Assembly: GCA_016713365.1 (NCBI GenBank)
Contig: JADJPG010000057.1
Coordinates: 1 to 33,847 of the forward strand
From: Verrucomicrobiota bacterium
Lineage (GTDB): Bacteria > Verrucomicrobiota > Verrucomicrobiia > Limisphaerales > JADJPG01
Direction: 5' to 3'
Length of the DNA: 33,847 nt
Under the pieces are notes generated by a model that made no database searches, was not told the DNA's origin, and was given only the letters and a program-made list of their open reading frames with translations. Of the stretch, positions 26,184 to 33,098 are shown piece by piece (within the stretch, counting starts at the first letter, position 1; every line of letters starts with the position of its first letter). The translations under genes and the position numbers were made by a program.

Positions 26184-26396
26184 TCACTCCACCGCTCCCA
26201 CAGCATACAGAAAATCCAGTGCGAGGATATACCAGTCGAACGGCACCGGAGACGATGCGGTGTAGGCACCATCCGTCCGCTTGTAGGCATCCCACAAGCC
26301 CGAAACGGTGTGCTCATGCTCCAACAGCAGCAATAGCCGCGCACCCACACCGAGAATGCAACGGCTCTCAGGAATATGCTTGGTTGGCAGAATCAT
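26184..26396 (-). CDS. ABC-3C system middle component (small MC protein, 70 aa)
   Basis: A short protein reading 'MILPTKHIPESRCILGVGA', 'LLLLEHEHTVSGLWDAYK' and 'VPFDWYILALDFLYAVGAVE'. This is the pattern of ABC-3C middle components: an 'LPtKhi....slLgvGa..L..L....tvs.LW' helical start, then 'fdWfvlaLd.LyaiGai'. Its ATG overlaps the stop of the upstream endonuclease-like gene in an ATGA arrangement (26393-26396), indicating translational coupling. The ATPase start follows 29 nt after its stop. It is predicted to bridge the ATPase and the effector protein; it has no enzymatic motif of its own. Confidence 0.85.
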   Translation of the reverse strand: MILPTKHIPESRCILGVGARLLLLLEHEHTVSGLWDAYKRTDGAYTASSPVPFDWYILALDFLYAVGAVE

Positions 26397-27310
26397 TCAG
26401 GCGGATTCTCAAAAATGTCGCAGCGATGGAAGAAATAACTCAACACGCCCAGCACTGCGGTATTGCTACGCGCGGTACCCTGCGTGGCCCATCCGGAATA
26501 CTCCAAAAGCAGGTCAAAGATGCGATTTGGCTCGGTGCCGCTGTCACGCAGCTTCCCGTAGTGATGGCGAAATCCCTCGGCGATGCGCTCGCCGCGCTCC
26601 ACGTCCGTCTGACTGCGAGAGAAGAGTCGCTCCACTTTGTCCTCTATGCGTCGCCCCATCAGCAGGCAATCCTGGACATTGCCCGTGAGACTGTTGAACT
26701 CCAGTTTCCGACCGTCGGGCATTGTCGGGGATTTGAGCTGCAAAGGCGAGGGGAGGGCTTCGAGCCGGGCAATCACCTGTAGCAAGTCGTCGAGTCCGAC
26801 CGCTAGAATCTGCATCTGGCTCACATCCGCTCCGCCAAATGCTCGCGCGAGGGTGAGATTGGGAACTTGAGCAGCCAGTTCGTTCCAAAACTCCGTCGCA
26901 CCCCAGGCGAGGATGGTCAGGCCCAGGTGCTGCGCCTTGATTTCCAGCATCGCTGCATTCGAAAGCTGCCCTAACTCGCTCTGAGGATGATTGTGGACAA
27001 AGACCCACTCGCGCATTGTTTCTCCGAGAGTTTTCAGGGCATTCGCAAAGTCTTTGCGAATCTTTGCTGCCGTCTCGCTGTCCTTCATTTCAGCGGCAGT
27101 TCTTGCCGGGGCGTAGCATTGATAAACACGCTGCTTGTTGAGCGACACGCAATCAAGCCCGCCGTCTCCCTGCGTCACCCGGACCCGCTGCAAATCGCCG
27201 CCGGGGTGAAGCAACCTTACCACTTCCGCGAACCAAGCTTGGAAGTCGTCACGATACTTTCCTCGAAACTGGAGTTCATACTCCGCGCGTTGATGTGGCG
27301 TCGGTGGCAT
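26393..27310 (-). CDS. ABC-3C effector: endonuclease-like N-terminus + ABC-3C C-terminal domain (305 aa)
   Basis: This is the first gene of the three-gene operon. Residues 20-70 form a PD-(D/E)xK-like motif set: 'FQAWFAEVVRLLHP', 'QGDGGLDCV' (D49, D53) and 'VYQCYAP' (Q64). The usual catalytic Lys two residues after Glu/Gln is Tyr66 here, as I recall for other ABC-3C nuclease-like domains, so cleavage activity is uncertain. The middle is helical, and the C-terminal domain ends 'GVLSYFFHRCDIFENPPE', matching the ABC-3C CTD ending. ATG 27310 is the first in-frame ATG before the conserved region. The stop overlaps the middle-component start. Predicted role: recognition and/or cleavage of invading nucleic acid, licensed by the ATPase. 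Confidence 0.82.
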   Translation of the reverse strand: MPPTPHQRAEYELQFRGKYRDDFQAWFAEVVRLLHPGGDLQRVRVTQGDGGLDCVSLNKQRVYQCYAPARTAAEMKDSETAAKIRKDFANALKTLGETMREWVFVHNHPQSELGQLSNAAMLEIKAQHLGLTILAWGATEFWNELAAQVPNLTLARAFGGADVSQMQILAVGLDDLLQVIARLEALPSPLQLKSPTMPDGRKLEFNSLTGNVQDCLLMGRRIEDKVERLFSRSQTDVERGERIAEGFRHHYGKLRDSGTEPNRIFDLLLEYSGWATQGTARSNTAVLGVLSYFFHRCDIFENPPE

Positions 27311-27822
27311 CGCTCAACTCATATGCCGAGGTCCAGCAGTCCGCGGGTAAGTCCGCCTGCTCTCCAGAAGATGTCCACTGCGGTCGTGCGTGCGGGATTG
27401 ATGCGTGTGGAACGGCGGCTCATGTTTCAAGCATTCTTTCCATAACCGGGACGGACGTGCAAGGGTCCAAGCGATTCTGCGGAAAGCTATAAGGTATGGG
27501 TCCTCTTCTTGTCCGCTCCTAACGTCACGAGATATTGCCCCGCCCGGATCAGAAAATGGAACGACGTTATCAACCACGGCGAAGCGCTTTGAAGGAAAGC
27601 TCACGAGGTTTCGAGAAAAGCTCATGAGGAAATCTCCAAACGCTCTCCGGTTTGTTCCAGCGGCGGGTGTCGTTTGAGGAGAGGTTCAGGTCGCTCCCTC
27701 ATCGGACGAAAGGGCGGGAAGGTTCGGCACTCAAGAACTTTTGTCACCCGCCGATGGAGCCAAAGGAAGCCGCCACCAATGGCGGTGAATAAACAAGAAA
27801 CGTACACAAGAAAGGACACAGT
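27311..27822. other. Intergenic stretch between the divergent ABC-3C operon and the 122-aa gene
   Basis: About 510 nt without a gene I can support. Both neighbours are transcribed outward from it, so it should contain both promoters, but I could not pick convincing -35/-10 boxes. A minus-strand frame of 103 codons (27625-27314) ends 3 nt before the nuclease-like gene; its Arg/Ser/His-rich translation looks non-coding. A perfect 6-bp hairpin lies near its right end. Confidence 0.5.
27770..27785. other. Short perfect hairpin in the leader of the 122-aa gene
   Basis: The sequence is ccgcca-ccaa-tggcgg, a 6-bp GC-rich stem with a 4-nt loop, 37 nt upstream of ATG 27823. It has no T-run on the plus strand. 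On the minus strand it is followed by 'cttccttt', so a weak leftward terminator is possible. Confidence 0.3.
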
Positions 27823-28191
27823 ATGCCCCGCTCAAAACGACGCTCCGCCACCACCGACAAGGCCGACGCCCGCGCCACCGCGCTCAGCTCCATCAACCCC
27901 GCACTGGAACTTGGGGAAAGCCTCACGCTGGCCGCCTACAAAGCAAAAATTACCGCGACCCGAACCGCGCTCGAAGCCTACAATACCCTGCTCTCGAACG
28001 CCGACGCCGCGTTGGTGGCATTGGAACAAAGCGAGAGCGAGCTGGCCGATCTCTCGGAACGCATGTTGAAGGGTGTGGCGTCTGAATTTGGACGCGACAG
28101 TGTGGAATACGAGAAAGCCGGCGGCGTGCGTAAATCGAAGATCAAACGCGGCACGAAGTCGAACGTCACGGACCTGAAGCAGGCAGCGTAG
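27823..28191 (+). CDS. Hypothetical protein, 122 aa, basic ends and helical centre
   Basis: ATG 27823 is preceded by 'aagaaaggac', a reasonable ribosome-binding site. The protein starts 'MPRSKRRSATTDKADAR' and continues with a helical, Ala/Leu-rich middle ('YKAKITATRTALEAYNTLLS', 'LVALEQSESELADLSERML'). A conserved-looking 'GVASEFGRDSVEYEKAGGVR' block and a Lys/Arg-rich tail follow. I recall similar small proteins with 'FGkDS.EYEmAGGtRkSerkr' endings in PVC bacteria and cyanobacteria, none with a known function. No catalytic motif or membrane segment is visible. It is on the strand opposite to both neighbours, inside the segment bracketed by the truB repeats. Confidence 0.7.
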   Translation: MPRSKRRSATTDKADARATALSSINPALELGESLTLAAYKAKITATRTALEAYNTLLSNADAALVALEQSESELADLSERMLKGVASEFGRDSVEYEKAGGVRKSKIKRGTKSNVTDLKQAA

Positions 28192-28208
28192 AAGCGTTCT
28201 CGATATTC

Positions 28209-28445
28209 GTAGCCGCCCAGGTGAACAGGCGAAGGAGTTCTCCGCCTCGTTATCTCGGCGGCTACTGTTCCGCCCTTACAGGGCTGGAGATTCTTACGAA
28301 ACCTGAACCCAGGGCGCTGCCCTGGGCTATCATATTTCGGGCCTTCAGCCCTCTCCGACCGGGATCGGAGTGAACGGGCGCGAAGGGAGATACGCCGACG
28401 CTGCCGGGACCTCCCACCAATCCGCCTCCTCACGTCGGCGGCTAC
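28209..28445. repeat. Composite palindromic REP-like element abutting the truB stop codon
   Basis: It begins 'gtagccgcccaggtga' and ends with the near-complement 'cacgtcggcggctac'. An internal copy of the right end at 28255-28265 makes 28209-28265 a tall hairpin. Further stems are gccct/agggc (28273-28284), cccaggg(c)/(g)ccctggg (28308-28326), gggc/gccc around 28340-28351 and ctccga/tcggag around 28353-28370. The minus-strand translation 'SPGQRPGFRFRKNLQPCKG' is a familiar spurious product of dispersed repeats in PVC and related genomes. No transposase lies inside. The last base is 1 nt from the truB stop (28447), so it may also act as the operon terminator. Confidence 0.75.
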
Positions 28446-28446
28446 T

Positions 28447-28549
28447 TCAATTCGCCAGCTTCAGGAAGGGCACGACGTGCTTGGCCAGTTGCGCGGCGGA
28501 CATCTTCAGCGCTTCCTCGTACTGGATGGCGTCGGCGACATCGAACTTC
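28447..28549 (-). repeat. Direct repeat: 3' end of the intact truB
   Basis: The partner of 24174-24276 (about 96 of 103 identical, same orientation). It lies within the truB coding region and includes its stop codon. If the accessory segment entered here, this copy would be the 3' end supplied by the incoming element, and the other copy the displaced native end. Confidence 0.85.
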
Positions 28550-29157
28550 CCGGAGCTGACGCGGCGCAGGGTCGCGAGGTGCGCGCCGCAGCCGAGCTTC
28601 TGTCCCAGCTCGTGCGCAAGCGTGCGGACGTAGGTGCCCTTGGTGCAGGCCACGCGGAAGAACGCGTACGGTTCCTCGTAGAGCGTGAAGCGGAAATTGT
28701 AGATGTGGATGAGCCGCGCCTTGCGTTCCACTTCCTTGCCCTGGCGCGCGAGTTTGTAGAGCGGCACGCCGCCCACTTTCACAGCCGAGACCATCGGCGG
28801 TTCCTGCATGATGTCGCCGATGAAGCTCTCGGCGGCTTCGTTCAGTTTGTCGACGGACAGGGGCGGCACCGGCTTGGTTTCCTGAATCTCGCCGTCGGTG
28901 TCGAAACTGTTGGTGGTTTCGCCGAACTTGATCCAGCCGGAGTAAACCTTGTCGTCGGACATCAGCTTCTCGGAGAGCTTGGTGCCGCGACCGAGCAGCA
29001 TGATGAGCAGTCCGGTGGCGTTCGGATCCAGAGTGCCGCAGTGGCCGACCTTCTTGATGCCGAAGCCGTCACGGATTTCGTCCACGATGTCGTGTGAGGT
29101 GGGGCCGGCCGGCTTGTCGATCAGCACGGCGCCGTCGAGCGCGTCAAAGGCGTGCAT
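28447..29157 (-). CDS. truB: tRNA pseudouridine(55) synthase TruB
   Basis: Converts U55 of the tRNA T-loop to pseudouridine. The 236-residue protein has 'GAVLIDKPAGPTSHDIVDEI' at the N-terminus, the catalytic motif 'VGHCGTLDPNATGLL' with the nucleophile Asp44, 'KVYSGWIKFGETTNSFDTDG', 'QEPPMVSAVKVGGVPLYKLA' and 'CTKGTYVRTLAHELG'. These are all TruB hallmarks. It lacks a C-terminal PUA-type extension and so is of the shorter bacterial form. The ATG is 3 nt after the nrnA stop, the last gene of the nusA-infB-rbfA-nrnA-truB operon. Its last 103 nt are duplicated at 24174-24276, and a palindromic repeat starts 1 nt after its stop. Confidence 0.97.
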   Translation of the reverse strand: MHAFDALDGAVLIDKPAGPTSHDIVDEIRDGFGIKKVGHCGTLDPNATGLLIMLLGRGTKLSEKLMSDDKVYSGWIKFGETTNSFDTDGEIQETKPVPPLSVDKLNEAAESFIGDIMQEPPMVSAVKVGGVPLYKLARQGKEVERKARLIHIYNFRFTLYEEPYAFFRVACTKGTYVRTLAHELGQKLGCGAHLATLRRVSSGKFDVADAIQYEEALKMSAAQLAKHVVPFLKLAN

Positions 29158-29160
29158 GAT

Positions 29161-30141
29161 TCAGCGGGTGGAGTTGAGGGCTTTCTTGATGGCGTTGAGC
29201 ACGCGGCGTTGCGCGGCGATGGGCTTGCCCGGGATGCGGGCGCCGGCCGCGGCACGATGTCCGCCGCCGCCGAACAGTCCGGCAATGGCGTTCACGTCCA
29301 CATCGTCGCTCTTGGAGCGAAGGCTGATGCGGGTGAGTTCCGGCTCGGATTCTTCAAACACGCAGGCAACGACCACGCCTTCGATCGCGCGAATGTGATC
29401 GATCAAACCCTCCGCGTCATCGCGCTGGGCGCCGGTGCGGGCGAAGTCGCGTTTCTTCAACCAAAAGTAACCGGTGCGTTTGTCGTGGGTGAGGTGAAAC
29501 TTGTTGTAGACGTGCCTGAGAAGCTGCACGCGCGCGAGCGGATACGACTGGTAAACTTCCTGGGAGATGCGGCCGAGGTCCGCGCCTCTCTCCACGAGGT
29601 GGCTGGCAACCTGGAACGTCGCCGGCGTGGTGCTCTGATATTGGAACGAGCCGGTGTCAGTGGAGACGGCGGTGAAAAGACAGTCGGCAATCGCGCGAGT
29701 AATCGGCCAGTGGCCGGCCTTGAGCAGGCGATAGATGAGCTCGCCGGAGGACGGTTCCTTGGAGGAAACCCAGTTGATGTCCGCGTAGCGGGTGTTGCTG
29801 GCGTGGTGATCGATGTTGATGAAGACCTTTCGATCGCCAATGCACTCGGAGGCTTTACCGAGTCGCTCGAAGCTGGCGCAGTCGGTCGCGATGACGCAAT
29901 CGAAGGAGCGGCCGGGCTTGGGGAGGTCGAACATCTTCTGCGCGTCGAGGAAGGCGAGCTTGTCGGGAACCGGATGTTCGTTCCAGCAGGTGACGTCCTT
30001 TCCGTCGGCCTTGAGGGCGAGGGCGAGCCCGAGTTGCGAGCCGATGCAATCACCGTCCGGACGCACATGGCCGACAATGCAGATCTTCCTGCTGTCGCGG
30101 ATGGTTTCGATGATCTTCTGGACCGTGCGGTTCAGCTTCAT
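29161..30141 (-). CDS. nrnA: DHH/DHHA1 phosphoesterase, NrnA-like (nanoRNase / pAp phosphatase)
   Basis: A 326-residue protein of the DHH family. Motifs: 'ICIVGHVRPDGDCIGSQLG' (metal-binding HxRPDGD), 'VIATDCASFERLG', the name-giving 'FINIDHHASN', 'AVSTDTGSFQYQSTT' and the DHHA1 substrate-binding 'GLFGGGGHRAAAGARI'. Members degrade 2-5 nt RNA and dephosphorylate 3'-phosphoadenosine 5'-phosphate, and they often sit between rbfA and truB, as here. Its ATG overlaps the rbfA stop (ATGA, 30138-30141), so translation is coupled. The activity assignment is by family; cyclic-dinucleotide hydrolysis is an alternative within the DHH family. Confidence 0.93.
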   Translation of the reverse strand: MKLNRTVQKIIETIRDSRKICIVGHVRPDGDCIGSQLGLALALKADGKDVTCWNEHPVPDKLAFLDAQKMFDLPKPGRSFDCVIATDCASFERLGKASECIGDRKVFINIDHHASNTRYADINWVSSKEPSSGELIYRLLKAGHWPITRAIADCLFTAVSTDTGSFQYQSTTPATFQVASHLVERGADLGRISQEVYQSYPLARVQLLRHVYNKFHLTHDKRTGYFWLKKRDFARTGAQRDDAEGLIDHIRAIEGVVVACVFEESEPELTRISLRSKSDDVDVNAIAGLFGGGGHRAAAGARIPGKPIAAQRRVLNAIKKALNSTR

Positions 30142-30494
30142 TTTTCCGGCATGCCCTTTTCGAGTTCCTCGATCAACTTGAGCACCCGGTTGCCGCGCTC
30201 GATCGAATCATCCAGCGAGAAGCGGAGCTGCGGGGTGTACTTGAGGATGACTTCCCGGGCGACGTATTCCTGGATGAAGGGCCGCGCCTTGTGCAGCAAC
30301 GAGAGACCGATCTTCTGCTGGTCCGGCTTGCCGAGGATGCTGATGTAGACGCGGGCGGTCCGCAGGTCGCCGCCCATCTCGACGTCGTTGACGCAGATGA
30401 GGCCGCCGTCGCCGACGGGAATTTCCTTGCGAATGGCTTCGCAAACGGCGCGCTTCAAAAGCTCCCGGACCCGTTCTTGTCGGTGATTCGCCAT
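30138..30494 (-). CDS. rbfA: 30S ribosome-binding factor RbfA
   Basis: RbfA binds the 30S subunit and helps 16S rRNA 5'-end maturation, notably in the cold. I chose ATG 30494 ('MANHRQERVRELLKRAVCEA'), giving 118 residues, the normal size. The open frame to 30602 would overlap infB and has no family sequence. 'ICVNDVEMGGDLRTARVYIS' matches the KH-like core with the 'v.ls.Dl..A.vyvs' strand, and the C-terminal part 'RFSLDDSIERGNRVLKLIEE' matches the 'f..D.s...g.ri..ll..l' ending. It lies 17 nt after infB and overlaps nrnA by 4 nt. Confidence 0.95.
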   Translation of the reverse strand: MANHRQERVRELLKRAVCEAIRKEIPVGDGGLICVNDVEMGGDLRTARVYISILGKPDQQKIGLSLLHKARPFIQEYVAREVILKYTPQLRFSLDDSIERGNRVLKLIEELEKGMPEK

Positions 30495-30511
30495 GGGATG
30501 TTCCGCGGCGA

Positions 30512-33016
30512 TTACAGCTTGGCGGTGTGCTTCTCGACCATGTAGGTCTCGATGACATCGCCCACTTGAAGTTCGTTGAAGCCTTCGATGCGAATACCGC
30601 ATTCCATGCCGGCGCGCACTTCGTTGACTTCGTCCTGGAAACGCCGGAGCGTCTGCACCTGTCCTTCGTAGATGAGATTCTTGCGACGCATGACACGGAC
30701 CTTGCCGCGCACGATGCGTCCGCTGCCGACGATACAGCCGGCCACGTTGCCGCCCTTGGAGAGCTCGAATATCTTCTTCACGTCAGCCGAGCCGACGACG
30801 ACTTCCTTGATGATCGGATCGAGCAGACCCGCCATCGCTTCTTTCACCTCGTCGATGAGCTCGTAGATGATGGAGTAGAGCTTAATCTGGACACCTTCGC
30901 GCTTGGCGACGTCGGAGACGCCGTTGTCGATGCGCGTGTGGAAGCCGAGAATCACGCCCTTCGAAGCCGAGGACAGCATGACGTCGGTTTCGGTGATGGT
31001 GCCGACCGCGCTGTGAATGATGTCGAGCGAGACCTTGTCGGACTCGATCTTCTTGAGCGCCTCGACGAGGGCTTCGACGGAACCTTGCGTGTCCGCTTTC
31101 ACCACGATCTTGAGCACCTTCGCCGTGTTTTCGGCGAGCGTGGCGAACAAGTTCTCGAGCGTGATCTTGGAACGCGCTTCCTTGGCGAGAAGTTTCGCCT
31201 CATCCGAGCGCGTCTCGGAAAGTTCGCGGGCGGTGCGATCGTTCTCCAGCACGCTGAATTCGAGACCGGCTTCCGGGACACCGTTCAAGCCGAGCACCTT
31301 CACGGCGACAGACGGACCGGCTTCCTTCAGACGCTTGCCTTCCTCGTTGATGAGCGCGCGGACCTTGCCCCAATACTGGCCGCAGATGATCACGTCGCCG
31401 ACCCTGAGCGTGCCTTTGCGCACGAGCACCGTGGCAGTCGGACCACCGGGATCGAGGCCGGACTCAATGATATTGCCTTTCGCGCGACGATCCGGGTTCG
31501 CCTTCAGATCCATCAGCTCGGCCTGAAGAATCAAGATTTCAAGCAGGTGCGGAATGCCGGTCTTGGTCAAACCAGAGACTTCAACGAAGGTGGTGTTACC
31601 GCCCCAGTCATCCGGCACCAGACCTCGTTCCTGAAGCTGCTGGCGCACCTTCATGGGATTCGCGTTCGGATGATCGCACTTGTTCACCGCGACAATGATC
31701 GGAACCTTCGCCGCCTGCGCGTGGCTGAGGGCTTCCAAAGTCTGTGGCATCACGCCGTCATTCGCGGCAACCACGAGGATGACAATGTCAGTGACGTTCG
31801 CACCGCGAGCCCGCATGGCGCTAAACGCCGCGTGGCCGGGAGTGTCGAGAAACGTGATCTGTTGCAGCTCTTCCTTCCGCTCGGGATGCGGGAAGGAAAT
31901 GGTGTAGGCACCAATGTGCTGGGTAATGCCGCCGGACTCGCCCGATGCGACGTTCGTCTGACGAATGGAATCGAGAAGCGTGGTCTTGCCGTGGTCGACG
32001 TGACCCATGATGGTGACCACCGGCGCGCGGAGCTTGAGCTGCTCCGGCTTGTCCTGAATGTCGTCTTCAGCCGCCTTCTTTGGCTCATGGACAATACCGC
32101 CGCCGCGCTCGCGCTTCTCAACTTCAAATTTGAAACCGTATTTGGCGCAAAGCTTCTGGGCGATCGTCTCGTCGATGGCCTGGTTGACGTTGGCCATCAC
32201 CTTCAGCTCAATCAGATCGGCGATGAGCTGGAAGGGCTTTTTCTTCAGCTGTTCCGCCAGCTCGCGAACGATGATCGGCGGTTTGAGCGTGATGACTTCC
32301 GCACCCTCGGGCGCAGTGTAGACGGGACCGGTCGGCTGCGCGGGACGCATCGGACCACCCTGGCCCATTCCCGGACGACCACCCTGACCTTGTTGGGGAC
32401 GGCCCATCTGCCCCTGGGGCCCACGAGCACCGGGCCGTTGATCGAAGCGACCGCGGCCCATGTCAGGCCGGCCGGCCGGCGCGGGCGTCATGCCGCGTTG
32501 CGGCGGTTTGCCGAAGCCGGGCCTCTCGGGCTGGCGCGGCGCCGGACGGGTGGGCAATTGAATACGTCCTACCAGTTCACCCACTCGCGGCGGGGCTGGA
32601 GGTGCGGGAGGCACCGGCGGAGCAGCAGGCTCTGGAGTTGGCGCGGGAGCCGGGGCGCTCGACTGAACGGGTTCCGGAGCGGAAGTTTCGGGCGATGGCG
32701 GAGCTTCTGCCGCGGGCGCGAGCGGAACAACCGGCTCGGCAATGGGCGGCTCCACGGGAGCAGCGACGACGGGCGCTGGCGGTTCGGGAGGCGCCGATAC
32801 GATCAAAATTGGCTCCGGAGCCGGAGGGGGAGGAGGAGGTTCCGCAGGAGCAGGTGCAGCAGGCTTGAGGTGTTCCTCAAGGTATTCGGCGGTGATCTTA
32901 TCCAGCGAGCTGGATGGCACCTTGGCAGTGGCAATGCCCAGTTCTTTGGCCTTCGAAAGCACTTCTTTGCTCTCGATTCCAAGCTTCTTCGCTATCTCGT
33001 AAATACGAACGGGCAT
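30512..33016 (-). CDS. infB: Translation initiation factor IF-2
   Basis: A GTPase that places initiator fMet-tRNA on the 30S subunit. The 834-residue protein starts with an IF2_N module ('RIYEIAKKLGIESKEVLSKA'). A Pro/Ala-rich linker then a Gly/Arg/Gln-rich linker (about residues 50-235) follow, then the second IF2_N-type helix pair. The G domain has G1 'GHVDHGKTT', G3 'DTPGHAAF' and G4 'NKCD'. Domain II, domain III ('ADTQGSVEALVEALKKI') and the C-terminal fMet-tRNA-binding domain ending 'GFNELQVGDVIETYMVEKH' complete the protein. The start is the first ATG and fits the family N-terminus. It lies 82 nt downstream of nusA. Confidence 0.98.
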   Translation of the reverse strand: MPVRIYEIAKKLGIESKEVLSKAKELGIATAKVPSSSLDKITAEYLEEHLKPAAPAPAEPPPPPPAPEPILIVSAPPEPPAPVVAAPVEPPIAEPVVPLAPAAEAPPSPETSAPEPVQSSAPAPAPTPEPAAPPVPPAPPAPPRVGELVGRIQLPTRPAPRQPERPGFGKPPQRGMTPAPAGRPDMGRGRFDQRPGARGPQGQMGRPQQGQGGRPGMGQGGPMRPAQPTGPVYTAPEGAEVITLKPPIIVRELAEQLKKKPFQLIADLIELKVMANVNQAIDETIAQKLCAKYGFKFEVEKRERGGGIVHEPKKAAEDDIQDKPEQLKLRAPVVTIMGHVDHGKTTLLDSIRQTNVASGESGGITQHIGAYTISFPHPERKEELQQITFLDTPGHAAFSAMRARGANVTDIVILVVAANDGVMPQTLEALSHAQAAKVPIIVAVNKCDHPNANPMKVRQQLQERGLVPDDWGGNTTFVEVSGLTKTGIPHLLEILILQAELMDLKANPDRRAKGNIIESGLDPGGPTATVLVRKGTLRVGDVIICGQYWGKVRALINEEGKRLKEAGPSVAVKVLGLNGVPEAGLEFSVLENDRTARELSETRSDEAKLLAKEARSKITLENLFATLAENTAKVLKIVVKADTQGSVEALVEALKKIESDKVSLDIIHSAVGTITETDVMLSSASKGVILGFHTRIDNGVSDVAKREGVQIKLYSIIYELIDEVKEAMAGLLDPIIKEVVVGSADVKKIFELSKGGNVAGCIVGSGRIVRGKVRVMRRKNLIYEGQVQTLRRFQDEVNEVRAGMECGIRIEGFNELQVGDVIETYMVEKHTAKL

Positions 33017-33098
33017 AATTATCTGTTCTCAACCGGCGGGAAAACCTGGTCTTCATGCGCACAAAACGCCGAGATGGTTTTCAGTCGCCATACCAACA

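Noticed and set aside
27314..27625. Minus-strand ORF of 103 codons ending 3 nt before the ABC-3C effector start
   Set aside because: The position is suggestive of an operon leader gene, but the translation is Arg/Ser/His-rich with no coding look and no known family.
28209..28445. Possible CRISPR array from repeated 'ggcggctac' motifs
   Set aside because: The motifs are inverted rather than evenly spaced direct repeats, and there are no cas genes; a palindromic repeat explains them.
24174..28446. Integrase or transposase expected in the truB-flanked segment
   Set aside because: I looked in all frames and found none; the mobile-element reading rests on the direct repeats only.
29152..30348. 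398-codon plus-strand ORF opposite nrnA
   Set aside because: The opposite strand encodes a clear DHH/DHHA1 protein; this is its shadow.
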